A stretch of 64,000 nt of DNA, from assembly GCA_951640165.1 (NCBI GenBank), contig OX621242.1, forward strand, positions 25,602,001-25,666,000, read 5' to 3'. The stretch comes from Pseudoips prasinana. Taxonomy: Eukaryota; Arthropoda; Insecta; Lepidoptera; Nolidae. The translations under genes and the position numbers were made by a program. Shown here piece by piece: positions 41,724 to 54,737 of the stretch. The notes below the pieces were generated by a model. That model did not search any database and had not been told where the DNA came from. It saw nothing but the letters and a program-made list of their open reading frames with translations. Every line of letters starts with the position of its first letter. Positions within the stretch are counted from its first letter, which is position 1.

Positions 41724-43497
41724 ATGTTTGAACTAGATAAAAACTTAAGAAATAAGGCAGTTGCTCTATGTATAAGAATATATAAAGAATATCCAGACGA
41801 TATACCTCCTACTTTCATTCGCGTTTGTATGAATGCTCTCATTCACCCGCTTTTTATAATTTTTAATAAATCGCTTAACGAAGGTACTTTCCCTGAAATA
41901 TGGAAAATATCTCATATTGTCCCCATACATAAATCTGGAAGCATGAATGACGTCACTAATTACCGGCCTATTTCTATTATTTCTCAATTTGCTAAATTAT
42001 TTGAAGGTTTAATATATAAAGTAGATTACTCGCATCTCAGACACTTAATTAATCCCCGACAACACGGCTTTGTCTCTGACCGGTCTACAGCTTCAAACTT
42101 AATTATATATACAACGTTTATTACAGATACTTTTGAAGCTAGAGGTCAGGTTGATGCTGTATACACGGATTTTGCCAAAGCATTTGATCGGGTCGATCAT
42201 TCGATACTTTCTACGAAGCTAAATCATGCAGGGATTCACGGTTCTTTATTGCGTTGGTTTGAAAGTTACCTACAAAATCGTTGCCAGCTTGTATCTCTGT
42301 CAGGTTATGAATCAATTCCATTTATTCCAAGTTCCGGTGTTCCTCAAGGGTCCAAATTAGGTCCTTTATTATTTTTGTTATTTATAAATGACCTCCTGGA
42401 CTTACTGCAATGCCTGGCATATGCAGATGATCTAAAGATATTTTCTCGCATAACTGTTGAAAATGACTGCTCAAAACTTCAAAACGATTTTGACCTTCTC
42501 CAGCAATGGTGTGTGGACAATAAAATGACGCTCAATATAAAAAATGTCATTACATAACATTCACGAACAAAACTAAATTTATAGACAATAAACACCACAT
42601 TGACGGAGTGTATCTCGACCGAGTGCCTGTTATTCGCGATCTTGGAGTTTACTTTGACGCCTCTTTATCATTTCGCCAACACATGGATTACATAATGCTT
42701 AAAGCAAAGAAAACTCTGGGATTCGTTATTAGAATGACAAAACCCTTTCGGAATAATGATAGCATTATACTTCTATATAATGCTTTGGTAAGGAGTACTC
42801 TCGAGTATTGTTCAGTCATATGGTCTCCCTATTACTCGACCTATTCGAATGGTATTGAATCCACCCAAGCTCGTTTTATACGTTATTTGTCCATAAGAAA
42901 TGGAATCCGTAAGTCTATTCCTGACTACAATGACAGATTGGCACACTTCAAAATACTATCATTAAAGGAAAGACGCGAAATATCTGATCTTCTATATCTC
43001 CACAAGATCATAAATGGCTCTGTTGATTCCCAATTGATAAAACATTTTAACTTCAAGGTGCCTCAACGCTCTGTACGGCTATATCGATTATTTGATATAC
43101 CCAAATCCACTTTAAATTCTTCTTATAACAGTCCCCTTACGCGTTTTGCAAGGTTATATAATGAAAGATTAACAAATAATACATCTTTAGACATTTTTTC
43201 AATGAAATTTGTATCATACAGACATTTCCTATTGTATAAATAATATGTATCTAAATCTTGTACGGCCTACTTACTATAGCTCTTTAATTTAAGTATGTGT
43301 AGTTATTTTTGTGATTCTTAAGCAGAATTTTATCTGCACTGGAAGTCTATAAAGACATTTTCAACAATGTTATGCATACCTGTTATCTGTATGATTACTA
43401 ACACATAACATTAGTTAACTGAATAATTTATAAGTCTATGTAATTGTACTGTTGGTGTGCTTATTAATAAAATAAAATAAAATAAATAAAATAAATA
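41724..43497 (+). mobile_element. 5'-truncated jockey-group LINE
   Basis: Frames 41724-42557 and 42608-43243 encode most of the reverse transcriptase: IVPIHKSGSMNDVTNYRPIS, QHGFVSDRSTASNLI, DFAKAFDRVDHSIL, GVPQGSKLGPLLFLLFINDL, LAYADDLKIF, and the C-terminal region with LEYCSVIWSPYYST. One frameshift lies near 42550. The endonuclease and ORF1 are absent. The 3' end has a (AAAT)n-type tail to about 43497. It is better preserved than the related copy at 20262. Confidence 0.85.
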
Positions 43498-43499
43498 TA

Positions 43500-44170
43500 T
43501 GTAATATTATTTTTATTATAAAACAAAGAAATGTCAATCTTCAAAAATCTTTGATAGTGAAGAAAATTGACAATAAGAATAGAATAATGTGTAAAAAGTT
43601 ATTCAGACTTGAGTTACCACCATAAATGTACTTATCGAGGTCAAAAATATGGTCTGTCATGTTCGTCTTACATGACAGACCTCTCACAGAAATCATATCA
43701 CAAGAAAACCGCTTCAAGTTTTTAATGATTCATGATTCAATCTCATTTAATGTGTGTAGCGAACTCGATCTTAAAATTTTTCATATAAATACTTAAGAAA
43801 ATATAAATACTGTATTCTACCTAGACGGAATAACCTACGGAGGAGTCAGCAGGCTAAAAAGGTAGCAAACAATCATTCCACGAAATCTTTGGAATCTGTA
43901 AACATATTCAGGACCACAACATTAATTGATGAACTGCTTTTTATTTTAGAGCATCTCCTTGGGTTAAACGATCGGCTCCCGTTGTAGTCTTTAGAGAACT
44001 GTCGTTAATCCATATCATACTCTTAGTAGGCGGTTTGAACAATTCTGATATAATACTTGCCAGACACATTGCACTTTGTAATATGGAATTACTTTTTACA
44101 GTCGAAGTGCTGATAGAGACCGGTTGGAGTGCCAGGCATTTATTGTCACGTTTGATGATAAACTCGTAGG
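43500..44170. other. AT-rich DNA, no gene seen
   Basis: Contains a short perfect 11-bp hairpin at 43651-43681 (GGTCTGTCATG and complement). No gene. Confidence 0.45.
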
Positions 44171-44248
44171 GGTCAATAATAATAAGTTGACAGTTGGTTC
44201 ACTTGATTACTGCCATGTGTGATGTGAACTCGACAAAAATTGTCCAAA

Positions 44249-44250
44249 TA

Positions 44251-44313
<63 letters not shown>
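44249..44313. repeat. (AT)n microsatellite
   Basis: About 65 bp of almost pure AT dinucleotides. Confidence 0.95.
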
Positions 44314-44315
<2 letters not shown>

Positions 44316-44454
44316 CCATATAAAATATTAAAGTAAAAGGTAGCAATTCTGGGAACGGTACACGTACTCTGTCGCGTTGATCACCCCGCACCGGCGGCCT
44401 ACGGCGAGGGCGACAAACCCCGCCGCAGGAAGAACAATAATAATAAATATCTTA

Positions 44455-44690
44455 GGACAACTGCCATCTTATACCAAACTAAGCAGAGCCTGTACTATGG
44501 TAACGAGACGACTGATAAACATACTTATGTAATTATAATTACATACAGGTTATTGATAAATCACACCCAGACACAGAACAAATAATTGTACTTATCACAC
44601 AAAAAATTGTCCAGGATGGGGATCGTCGTGCGACCTCTGGCTAGGCAGTGAAGATTACTAATCACTAAACCAACAGGTCAGGTTTGTTTC
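44455..44690 (-). mobile_element. tRNA-headed SINE, family B (copy 3)
   Basis: Minus-strand copy with head end CTGACCTGTTGGTTTAGTG, CCATCCTGGACAATTTTTTG and tail CAGGCTCTGCTTAGTTTGG. Confidence 0.7.
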
Positions 44691-44819
44691 AATGGTTCTG
44701 TTTAAGAACCATTCAGACAAAACCATCAATATTATAAATCAAATTATAATATTAACCGAAGTGCACATTTGGTCCACTTAATGCAATTATTTCCTCTACT
44801 GGCTGTCTGTATACGTATA

Positions 44820-45440
44820 CATTACTAGATATATGCATATACATATATTGTATATGTATATAATTTTGAGAAGTGTCTTTACTCTTCCTAAAATTACATG
44901 AATCATCATTTCATCAATATTAAAAAGATCTAAATTATTAAGATATTCATTTAGCTTTACATGTCAAGGTAATCGAAATTTGAATTTGTTTCTTTTTTGC
45001 TACTGAATAATTTTGTGATGTATGAAAAATGTTTAGGTTATGCAAATCGTAACTCTAGTACCAACATTGTGAAAGCTTTAAGATATGGATGGTAAAACTA
45101 TGAATTTGTAGTTTATGTAAACGGGTCTACTAATTAAACACTAAGAACATCTTATGAAACGAGAACACTAGACATGTGTACACTTTACTTAACAAAACAA
45201 TCATAATATTGTACCTAAATACCGCAACAAACAATGTGTTTACTTGATTAAGTGGTACATGTTACGTACGCTTTCTAATAGTTGTTATTCTGTAATAATA
45301 ATATGTTCCTTCAAACTAAGGGTTATTATTTTCTTGCTTAGATTAACGCAAAGAAAATATGGATATTGGAGAAACAAATAACAAAATAAGACAAAATATT
45401 TACGACAAGATAAATCATCTGTGATAATTCTGTACGTCTT
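44820..45440. other. AT-rich DNA, no gene seen
   Basis: Nothing recognised. Confidence 0.4.
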
Positions 45441-45458
45441 TTAAGCTTTAAATAAACA

Positions 45459-45761
45459 CTAGCTGTGCCCCGCGGTTTTACCCGCGTTAAACTGTATAAA
45501 TTATCACAGCTCCTCCCCCGTAGGTGATAGCATGATACTATGTAGCCTATATGTTGACCCGACCTCTAAGTAACATTCATGCAAAATTTGAAGTAAATCC
45601 ATGCAGTACTTTTTGAGTTTAGCACGGACATACATACAGACAAACAGACACACAGACAAAAATTCTAAAAACTATATTTTTGGCTTCGATATCGATTGTA
45701 GATCACGCCCCAAGTATCCTTTAAAAAAAATATTCAATGTACAGTTTTGACTTTCCTACGA
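45459..45761 (-). mobile_element. Small non-autonomous Helitron (family 2, copy 1)
   Basis: Minus strand: 5' TCGTAGGAAAGTCAAAACTG ... ATACTTGGGGCGTGATCTAC ... GGGTAAAACCGCGGGGCACA then GCTAG. It sits between host A and T. The same family as 60473-60766. Confidence 0.75.
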
Positions 45762-45769
45762 TTTTATTA

Positions 45770-46880
45770 TATGTTAAATAATACTAATATAATAGATGAT
45801 GGAAAAATCAGGGACAACACACATAATAATTTACCGGATTATAGAAATAGTTTCGGTGCATCGTTGCTGGCAATTTTTAATTTACTACACAATATTTCAA
45901 AGGGTGAAAACTATTTAACGACTTTTTCCATTTGTTTGAATGTCATTTGCAAATAATTATTTAACATATTTTTGATTGAACAGTTTTATAAATAAGTGTT
46001 TCTGAAAATGATGGATTTCATTTTAATTTGATTCCATTACAACTGAGTGTTACCGAACCCTTGAGATGGCGCAATGAATGCTAAAAATACTAAACTATTG
46101 AACCGGAATGTTCCTCTTATTCAATGTATGTATTATGCCAAGGCGTACTTCTTACCGCCACACGATTCAAGTTTGTGAAAGTTTAAGGTATAAAAGTGAG
46201 CTTACAGGACGTTGAAAATTTTAAGAGGGCATAATTTTGGTGAACGTTAAACAATATTAAGCTGCTACATCGCTATTTGGCAAGTATATGTCAGCAGCGC
46301 CAGAGTGTAACATCCATTAGTCGGTAGTAAAAGTGATTAAATTCTAAGGATAATTTATCGTGGTCACGAAAATGAATTATTACCTATTATTAGATGAGAA
46401 TTGTATATAAAGAGACATCTCGTCTAGAGTCCATAACTATACCAGTGATTGCGACTTTTTAAAGTTTCTAGGGGAAATGCGTGTTTTTATTTCTTGGGAC
46501 TTAAGAAGCCCGCAATTCACCGGCGGCGTTGCCTTTCCAGATCCAAATTCAGAACTAATATATGGTCACGCAAATAGTCTTATGTGGACATTGGTCCTGC
46601 AACACGTGGGCGCTAAGGTACTAGCTAGGCGACCACCTCAACTATACGAGCGGAGTTAAGTAGAATTTGACTGAACATGGGAAAGTTTAAAGATCTCTCT
46701 AAAAAAAACATTATAAGTAAATTTTACTTCGGAATCGATATATTAGTAATAAATATAATTACTGAAAGAATCTCTTCTCAAAAGGATCTTCTACTTTATT
46801 TAGTTGTATAAAGTAATTGAAGCATCAAAATCATATAAACCGATTAGCCTCACATAATTTTTTCTCAAATCACTTGAAAA
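45770..46880. other. AT-rich DNA, no supported gene
   Basis: The open frame at 46477-46659 is slightly GC-richer but matches no family I know. Confidence 0.4.
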
Positions 46881-46889
46881 AGATTCCCG

Positions 46890-48880
46890 CTACACTGGCA
46901 ACAAAATATTTATCAGGCAGGAAAATCTACCGAGACAGCCCTACACCATGTTGTGAAAAAGGCGGAAGCAGCCTTAGAAAACAAAGAAATATGCCTTGCG
47001 GCATTTCTAGATATTGAAGGAGCTTTTGACCACACGGCATTCATTACCATACAAAATGCCGCCAGGAACCATAGCATAGAACCCACTCTATGCAGATGGA
47101 TAGACAGAATGCTGAAAGGACGGCAACTGCAGTCAACACTACCAGGGGACATCAGATATGCAACGACGACCAGAGGATGCCCACAAGGCGGAGTCATCTC
47201 ACCGCTACTGTGGTGCCTGGTTGTGGAATAGCTCTTGATAAACCTAAACACAGGGCCACGGTATAGCGTCGGCTATGCAGACGATATTGTGATACTAATA
47301 AGTGGAAATTTCCTCACATAGTATCAGATATTATGAGACAAACTTTAATAGAGACAGAAGACTGGTGCAAATCAAATAACCTTCCTATAAACCCACAGAA
47401 AGCCGTTATAGCATTCACAAAAAAGAAGGACCTATCGGGTTTAGGAACTTTAAAACTTTACAACACAAAAATTTATTTGTCAAACGAAGTGAAATATCTG
47501 AGTATAACACTCTACAAATCACTCACGTGGAAGCTAGCAGCATATGGTAAAACATGGGGACTGAAACCCAAAATTGTTCACTGGATATACAAAATTATGG
47601 TAAAACCGGTACTGATGTACGGTAGTATCATCTGGTGGCCAAGAACAAAACTAGAAACTTGTAAACAAGTGCTAAACAAAATACAACATACTGTCTGCTT
47701 AGCAATGACAGGGGCGTTTAACACCTCACCAACGGCGGTCTTGGAAGTATTTCTAGACCTCGTATCGACACCTGGAAGTACAAGAAGAGGCAAGGAAAAC
47801 ATATCTAATGAACGTAAGCCCACTAGGTACACGCAGACAGAAAACTGGAAAGATCTTGACAATGTAATAGGGATGGGAAGTGATAAAACCTACACATTTG
47901 ACAAACAGTATAATTTATACATCCTTAGTAGAGAGGAATGGAAATTGGGACAATGTAAACAAAAAGAACAATGTCAAATTTGGTATACAGACGGATCAAA
48001 AATGAAATCCGGCACAGGCGCGAGCATATACAATGAAACCTGCAGTATCAGCGAAAGCATGGGCAATTTTGCGACAGTGTTTCAGGCAGAGACATATGCG
48101 ATAGTAAAATGCGCCCAGACGATCATAGATAGGGCGACGGAAGGTCAGACCATCTACATACTCAGCGACAGCCAGGCTACATTAAAAGCCCTGATGTCAC
48201 ATAAAATTGAATTAGAATTAATCCAGAACTGTATCAGCTCTGAACAAACTTGGCACTAAAAACAAAGTCAAACTCGTATGGATACCAGGCCATACAGGAA
48301 TAGAAGGCAACGAAAACTGGCTAGGAAGGGATCTGAAAGTCATTTCTGTGGACCAGAACCGTGCGTAGGGATTCCTCCAAATGTAATAGGTGCAATCCTT
48401 AAAAATGAATCCACAGCTAAACACAATCAAATGTGGATAAAAATCAAGGAATTAAAACACTCAAAGCAACTCATAAAAGGATTAGACAAAAGCTGGTCCA
48501 AAAACTTTAGAAGTACAGCAGAAACCAGCTACGACTGATAGTAGCATTAGTCACGGGCCACTACGGCACCAACGATCACCTACACAAACTAGGACTGTCG
48601 AATAGCCCGATCTGCAGGACCTGTAGGGAAGAAAATGAAACAATGCTGCATATAATATGCAATGCGATGCATTGGCAAGACACAGAATGCCATCCTGGGG
48701 CTGGCATATCCAGAACCAGGAGACTACAAGGATCTACCCCTAAGAAGCGAACTGGATTATGTGAAGACTTCATTCAGGGCTCAAGGGATAGAATAAAAAC
48801 CAGTGGGGGATAGTACAAAAGATCCTGAAGGGTCGAAGTGCTGTACGCAAGTACACCCCATCAAAGATAAGATAAGATAA
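46890..48880 (+). pseudogene. Decayed I-group LINE ORF2 (reverse transcriptase, RNase H)
   Basis: Frame pieces give YQAGKSTETALHHVV, FLDIEGAFDHTAF (motif A), RGCPQGGVISPLLWCLVVE (motif B), GYADDIVIL (YADD) and an RNase H with WYTDGSKMKSGTGA, FQAETYAIV and LSDSQATLKAL. The last RNase H motif is altered (GNENWLG where GNE..AD is usual). Stops at 47231 and frameshifts at about 47330, 48259 and 48540 break it. A final Cys/His region (CRTCREENETMLHIIC) follows, and the tail is (GATAA)n near 48863-48880. The 5' half is lost. Confidence 0.8.
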
Positions 48881-48889
48881 TGGAAGAAC

Positions 48890-51590
48890 CTGATTTTGTA
48901 CAACTATAATTTAGGTCTGTAAGTCGTCCCTGAGGAATTCGTCTAACCAAACTAGCAAAAATTAATAATATTAAAATTTGTTGAACGTGTCTTCATATTA
49001 ATATACCAGCTACTAATTACTATGAAGCTTGTATATTAAAATGTTTACTTTCCGGGACGTAATCAGTAGATCAAGGTGAACATAATTATAATATTCGCGG
49101 TATCTTATAATTATTTTAACGTTAAATATAATTCCGTGGAACTCCTTATAGACAAAATAAAATCGACACATTAATGCATAGACAAAAAATACGATAGACA
49201 ATAAAACGTTAAAAAGTTGAAAGCTTTACATAAATAAACAGATTCGGTGAACTTTATTACAGGTGTTTTGTTGAACTTTACTGTCGGCTGTTACGATGTG
49301 CTAAAACGAGAAGCATATCTTATAATTTACAATAACATCTTATAATTTTCCTGAGTAATTTATTATAATATTTCTTCGTTATCTTTAGTTCCTACTTCCT
49401 TAGTATTATATTTATAGGATGATCACAATGACCTACTTATTGAATTATCTATCGTGAACTTGGAGGTTTTATTTGATATATTGGTTATATTAACCATAGC
49501 ATAACATAACAACATAGGAAACAGGGTAGTATTTTTTTGGTGGTCTTATGAGATATAAATGAAAATGTAACGTAAACCGATACCAAAAATCAAACACAAA
49601 GTTTCGTAAGTCGGACCATTTCAGCTTCCTCTTACAGCTTAACACAGCATGAAATCGATTTCACCAGGCTTGCTATAAGCCATAATTTTTTTAAATGCAA
49701 TATTTTTGACTTAACTTCCTTCTATACAGATAATGAACATGTCAGTCCAGAGAGGCAATCCTTTATGGTCCTTACACTTCATATCTAATATTCATGATAT
49801 TAAGTAAGTAAATATTCTAAAAACGCAACTATTCATGTACAAGTATTCCTAACATTGAATGCTCTAAGAATTGTTTTACTGGTAAATTTATTCAAATAAA
49901 TATTTTACTTACCTTTCATATTTTTGTTGTAATTTGTATAATGGGTACTAATTATTTAAAATTAATCAATTAAAAATATTCTTAAACTGATTTTAATAAA
50001 CTCGACAATTGTGCCAAAGGAAAAATCGTTTCTAATAGAAGAGATTTATTATAACAAGATTTATTGATTAACTCATTATTATTTTTTTCTGAAAACAAAA
50101 CTACATTTCTACTATAAATTATACAGTAGTAGGAAGATATAAGTGTGTGTGCTTTTTTTAATATTTATAAACCATTAAGTGTAATATTAAGGTAAAATAA
50201 AAAAATAGAATAGTTTTTATTCACGTAGACAATAAATTGGTTGTATATAGTCAGAACATGTTTGTAGTAATATATTATAACATATAGAGAATAGTAGATA
50301 CCATCTTTATATTTTTAATTTTTGAATCTAATTTATATTCGCATACCAAGCAGATTTTTTTGAATTCGTAACACATATAGTCACAATCTATTCGTTCCAA
50401 CAACAACCAACGCTGGTGAACGAGCTCCTCTAACGAAAATTATGAAATTTTATGATGATAATTTCACAGATATTAACTTTCTCTTTTTAACACTTAATTA
50501 TTTAAAAAATGTCTGTAAAGCAAACGTTCTTTTTATTAGTCATTACTAAAAGAAATCAATTTTAATTGAAGTAATAGTTACATTTAACTATTACTTCTAT
50601 TTAAATTTTGATTCATTTGAGTATGGATTTTAATTCTTCATGGTAGTTGGGAAGTACCGTACATGGTAGTAAGTAGGTATTTACAATAAGACTACTTTTC
50701 TGAGCTCTTTTACTGAAATGGACGTCTAATGGAATAAAATGGACGTGTGTCAGTCACTTTATCTACCTAAAGTTTAAATACTATGACTTAAGAAAATAAT
50801 GAGGACAGTGAGTTTTCCTAAACTACACAAAGTTTCCCTAAACTAGTGGCTTGTATTCATTGACCGACTTGCGGTAGGAAGTATTACATTTCTTTGGATT
50901 TTTAATTTAAAATACGTCACCCCAAGTAGCAAAATTGTTCGGTATATAATTAACATTTTTACTAAGACTGGCTCGCTTCCTAACTTCCTTTAACATTTCG
51001 AATAATATTAGAACCAAATTGAATAAAAGGGTTTTCAAAAGAATATCTATAATCGAATATTCGAGCTTACACATGGCTAACTTTATTATTGAGTTGTGTT
51101 CAAAGTGCTCTTAAACGAAATGTATTTACATGAGAAACCCTTGAACTGTTCGATATTATAATTAGACGTCGAGAATCAATTAGCTATTATAGTCAGAAGA
51201 ATTATATAAACACCTTTCAGTAAGTAGATTAAAAGTTTCGAAGTTTGGCAATGTGCCTAGAAAAAATATTAACCAATGGGGTCACTCATTATTGGGCACA
51301 ACGTAAAAAAATATTATATCGTGAATTGCATGTTTGTAAAGCCTCTGTAAATAGTATATAGGGATTTATTCCCCTAGTGCGGGCAACGACTTTTAATTTA
51401 TATGTATGTAAATAAAAATAAAAATAAAAAAACGATGTAAGATTCTTTGTTGGTGTTGTTATGTTGCCGTGATGATTTATCATGAAATAACATTATTTCA
51501 TACATACATATGTATATACTTAACTATATGACTTCTTTTTCTTACAAAATTCTTTCAATTGAAGAATAAAAAAATAGAAGCGACCAATTT
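48890..51590. other. AT-rich DNA, no gene seen
   Basis: About 2.7 kb without a recognisable gene, RNA or repeat family. It is the emptiest stretch in the window. Confidence 0.45.
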
Positions 51591-51604
51591 TTTTTCCTGC
51601 ATAA

Positions 51605-51797
51605 GACAAGGCCCGCATTAGGGTATCTAATCCCTGTGTCGCGGGGTACTTTACAAACATATAATAGACGGACATAAATTACATCCAGACTCAGAACAAC
51701 TATTTATGGGTCACACAAATAGATTTCCGGTGCGGGGCTCGAACCCGCGAAACAAAGCAGCGAGGCGACTGTCATAGCCGCTGCGCCACACGTGCAG
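51605..51797 (-). mobile_element. tRNA-headed SINE, family C (copy 2)
   Basis: Minus strand: GTGTGGCGCAGCGGCTATGA head with B box GGTTCGAGCCC, then the body shared with 2208-2400 (GACCCATAAATAGTTGTTCT). Confidence 0.75.
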
Positions 51798-51799
51798 TT

Positions 51800-52465
51800 T
51801 AAAATTTATATTTTAAATTGGAATGTAAACGGTACCACCTACACAACAATGGCCGTCTGCAAATTATACTATTTCTAAGACGCCGGTGCTATCGAAGATC
51901 TTTCATTTAATACTAAACTTCAATTCGGAGAATGACATACTAACAATAAATGTTCTTACTTATCTTTCTAAAACGAAGACTATATAGAGATTATTTTAGT
52001 AATCACAAACAGCACTTGTAACCTAGCCTACAGAACAACGCCCTTTATTAATCAATAATACCGATGCTATGAGAAATGCTTTTCATTAATTACCAAACAC
52101 ATGTCATATACACGTACTATACATGGTCAGTTAGGTGACCAAATTCTATTAAGCTTTTACAATTACATTTATATCTGACTAATTCAAAAATGCAAAGATT
52201 GGTTCATTTGAGAAAAGTGGTAACTGACATCACTATATACAACCAAACACATACCTACGTATTGATGAACAAACAGCCTATCACTCTATCATCAACGTCA
52301 TGTACGTTGTTTTCTATTTGATTAGTGCCTAAACTATCCTGACTATATTTTACTTTATAATATGACTTTTTATTATACTCAGTGTTATACGAGTATACGT
52401 ATATGTATTACTGTATGTCCCAATGTATGTGGATAACACCCAATGTCAGCATTATAAAAGATATT
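51800..52465. other. AT-rich DNA, no gene seen
   Basis: Nothing recognised. Confidence 0.4.
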
Positions 52466-52469
52466 CTGT

Positions 52470-52690
52470 TTCACATTCATCATGTCAGCCAAAGTACGTC
52501 CACTGCTGGACAAAAGCCTCCATATAGAATGGGGGACCATAATCGCCACGCTTGGTAGACGGTTTGGCAGTCGCGTTTTGATGATCATAGTTCACAGAAA
52601 AACGCCGCTGCCCGTTCTCTGGTAGGTACTGCCTCTGACGATTTCTACGACCTCCACGGGATGCTCTTAGGCAAAACTCTCCAATGCGCT
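52470..52690 (-). mobile_element. RTE-type LINE 3' tail
   Basis: Minus strand carries the GGCTTTTGTCCAGCAGTGGA end and GCGACTGCCAAACCG region, related to 7818 and 27218. Confidence 0.6.
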
Positions 52691-52711
52691 CACTTTATAA
52701 CAAACGCATTC

Positions 52712-52770
52712 ACCTCGTTTCATTTTATACTATAATTTAAAGAAAATTATAGTATAAAATGAAACGAGGT
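52712..52770. repeat. Perfect 27-bp inverted repeat, 5-nt spacer
   Basis: Arms 52712-52738 and 52744-52770 with spacer AAAGA. Confidence 0.9.
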
Positions 52771-52774
52771 ATTC

Positions 52775-53125
52775 CACAAAATAACTTTATTTGAACATTT
52801 TAATACAGATATTTATTCAGTTTTATGGTGCATTGTTTTGGGCCGAACATTAAAACTATGATACAAATTACCATTCTCCCTTTACTCCGAAATATAAAAC
52901 AATGACAACAGATGCAAAACATCTAAAAGTTTCAACAATTTATATAAGTTTACATCCATATAACAGAAAATAGTTCTTTTTACTAATTAGTATATTTTTT
53001 GTGAAATTAAATATACTACACAGGGGCTTAGTTACGCGGTTTAAAGTGTTTCCATTGGTCTATAGAATAAACTGAAACCTTGGCGCTCCTGTATTAAACG
53101 TGGGCTTCTTTCATTTATTTCATAT
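52775..53125. other. AT-rich DNA, no gene seen
   Basis: Nothing recognised. Confidence 0.4.
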
Positions 53126-53129
53126 AGTG

Positions 53130-53220
53130 ATGACAATCATCAACACATCAGCCGAAAGACGTACTGCTGGAAAAAGTCCTCCCCTAAGGATCTTCACAAT
53201 GGCGGGTGATGTGCTGTTAC
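53130..53220 (-). mobile_element. Short RTE LINE 3' end
   Basis: CATCAGCCGAAAGACGTACT and the following AATGGCGGGTGATG match the RTE end at 17290. Confidence 0.6.
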
Positions 53221-53229
53221 TGGATATAC

Positions 53230-53695
53230 CTATTAATATTTGAAAAGAAACATATATAACATTTTTTAAAACAGAATAAAATATTCTGTTTAAGTTTTGC
53301 CTCTTTGTTGTCGATTTTATATTACTACTATTATATACTATTGGGAAAATTGCAAACAGAGAGATTGTATTTATTTATTGCTTAAACGTTATACATACGT
53401 TTTTGCTCGTGACAATAAACGTTTTAAAGTGATAAAGTTAAACCAATTAAGGTATACAGAATGAATGATTGTTTTTAATACAAAGTAGAAAACGGTATTT
53501 ATTGAATAAAACAATATTTATGCTCTACAGCAACAACTCAACATTTACATTAAAAAGTAATTCCCGCAATTATTGATCTCATAATTTTCTGTGGTACCTA
53601 CCTTAGATTAATAATTGCGAGAATGACTTTTTAATATAAATGTATGTACCTATGTAATAATTCTGTGTAATGTAATGTTTACTTAATTAAAAAAT
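53230..53695. other. AT-rich DNA upstream of the receptor
   Basis: No promoter element could be supported. The receptor's first non-coding exon may lie in or before this region. Confidence 0.35.
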
Positions 53696-53699
53696 AAAC

Positions 53700-54060
53700 T
53701 ACCTCTTTGGTCTAGCGGTAGCGTCTTCACCCGCAGAGAACGAGGGCTTGGGTTCAAATCCCGAGTCGAGCCAAAAAGTGATTTTGGGACTAATCTGTAA
53801 AAAGAAAAATTTCTCAGCATCAGCCCGAAGTTTGGGAGTTGGCGGTATTATACCCCCGTGCCTCGGAGAGTCCCGCGTCGGTCCTGTACCTGATCTCTTT
53901 CCGGTCGTGTCGCCTAGGCGTCCCATCGGATCATGAGAGTAATGGAATAGACAGTGCTCACACACTTGAGCACTATAGTATGTCCCGTGCAGATGGCTAA
54001 TCTCTGTTGAGACTGGCCGCCGTGGTCGAAATTCGGCTAGGAGGACATTATTATTATTAC
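53700..54060 (+). mobile_element. tRNA-headed SINE, family A (copy 3)
   Basis: tRNA-like head (TTTGGTCTAGCGGTAGCG, GGTTCAAATCCCGAGTCG), family body and the end GGCTAGGAGGACATTATTAT with an (ATT)n tail. It ends about 25 bp before the putative 5' UTR acceptor of the receptor gene. Confidence 0.8.
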
Positions 54061-54085
54061 CTAATCTGAAATTATATTGTTACAG

Positions 54086-54132
54086 ATTGAAGCCTGACAG
54101 TCAAGTAAACATGTGAATATCCATCTTCGACG
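54086..54132 (+). promoter_or_regulatory. Putative 5' UTR part of the first coding exon of the receptor
   Basis: TTGTTACAG at 54077-54085 is a good acceptor before the ATG, suggesting a separate upstream non-coding exon. The leader holds a start-stop uORF at 54111-54116. Confidence 0.4.
54111..54116 (+). promoter_or_regulatory. Minimal start-stop uORF (ATGTGA)
   Basis: ATG followed directly by TGA, 16 bases before the receptor ATG, with A at -3. If transcribed, a start-stop element in this position could reduce translation of the receptor. Confidence 0.45.
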
Positions 54133-54737
54133 ATGCTCTACAACAACGTGACTACCGAAAATAGTTTTCAATTCAACCACACCTGTACAGAATGTACAAA
54201 CGATACGAACCTTACAGTGCCTGATGACTTTGTATGTGTGTACCATTCTGGCCCCGAGGACATCGCATCTATCATTTTTCAAATATCCGTATACCTAATG
54301 TACAGTGCTGTGTTTGTAGTAGCTCTGTTAGGTAACGGTTTAGTGTGTTTTGTAGTTCATACTACTCCTCGCATGAAAACAGTGACAAATTTCTTCATAG
54401 TGAACTTAGCTGTTGGTGATATTTTGATGACATTGTTATGTGTGCCATTCTCGTTTGTGTCTATGTTGGTACTACGGTATTGGCCATTTGGAGCACTGAT
54501 GTGTAAGGCGGTTAATTATTCTCAGGCTGTGTCGGTCCTTGTCAGTGCGTACACGTTATTGGCTATTTCAATCGATCGGTATATTGTTATTATGCACCCG
54601 TTGAAACCGAGACTTGGCAAGACGGCCGCTTCGATGGTAGTGATGGGGGTATGGGTAGGGGCATTTATTACGGCTGCTCCTATATCGATGGTATCGGAAT
54701 TACAACGGCCTACGCTGTGGCATCAGTTATGTAAAGT
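54133..54737 (+). CDS. RYa-R: RYamide receptor exon 1 (N terminus to TM4)
   Basis: Starts at ATG with A at -3. The donor is GT|GTAAGTAT. Encodes 201 codons plus two bases, ending WHQLCK. Confidence 0.85.

Noticed and set aside
46477..46659. Short open frame of 60 codons
   Set aside because: No splice, domain or repeat evidence; treated as chance.
51720..51797. tRNA-like minus-strand sequence
   Set aside because: Head of the family C SINE, shared with 2208-2400.
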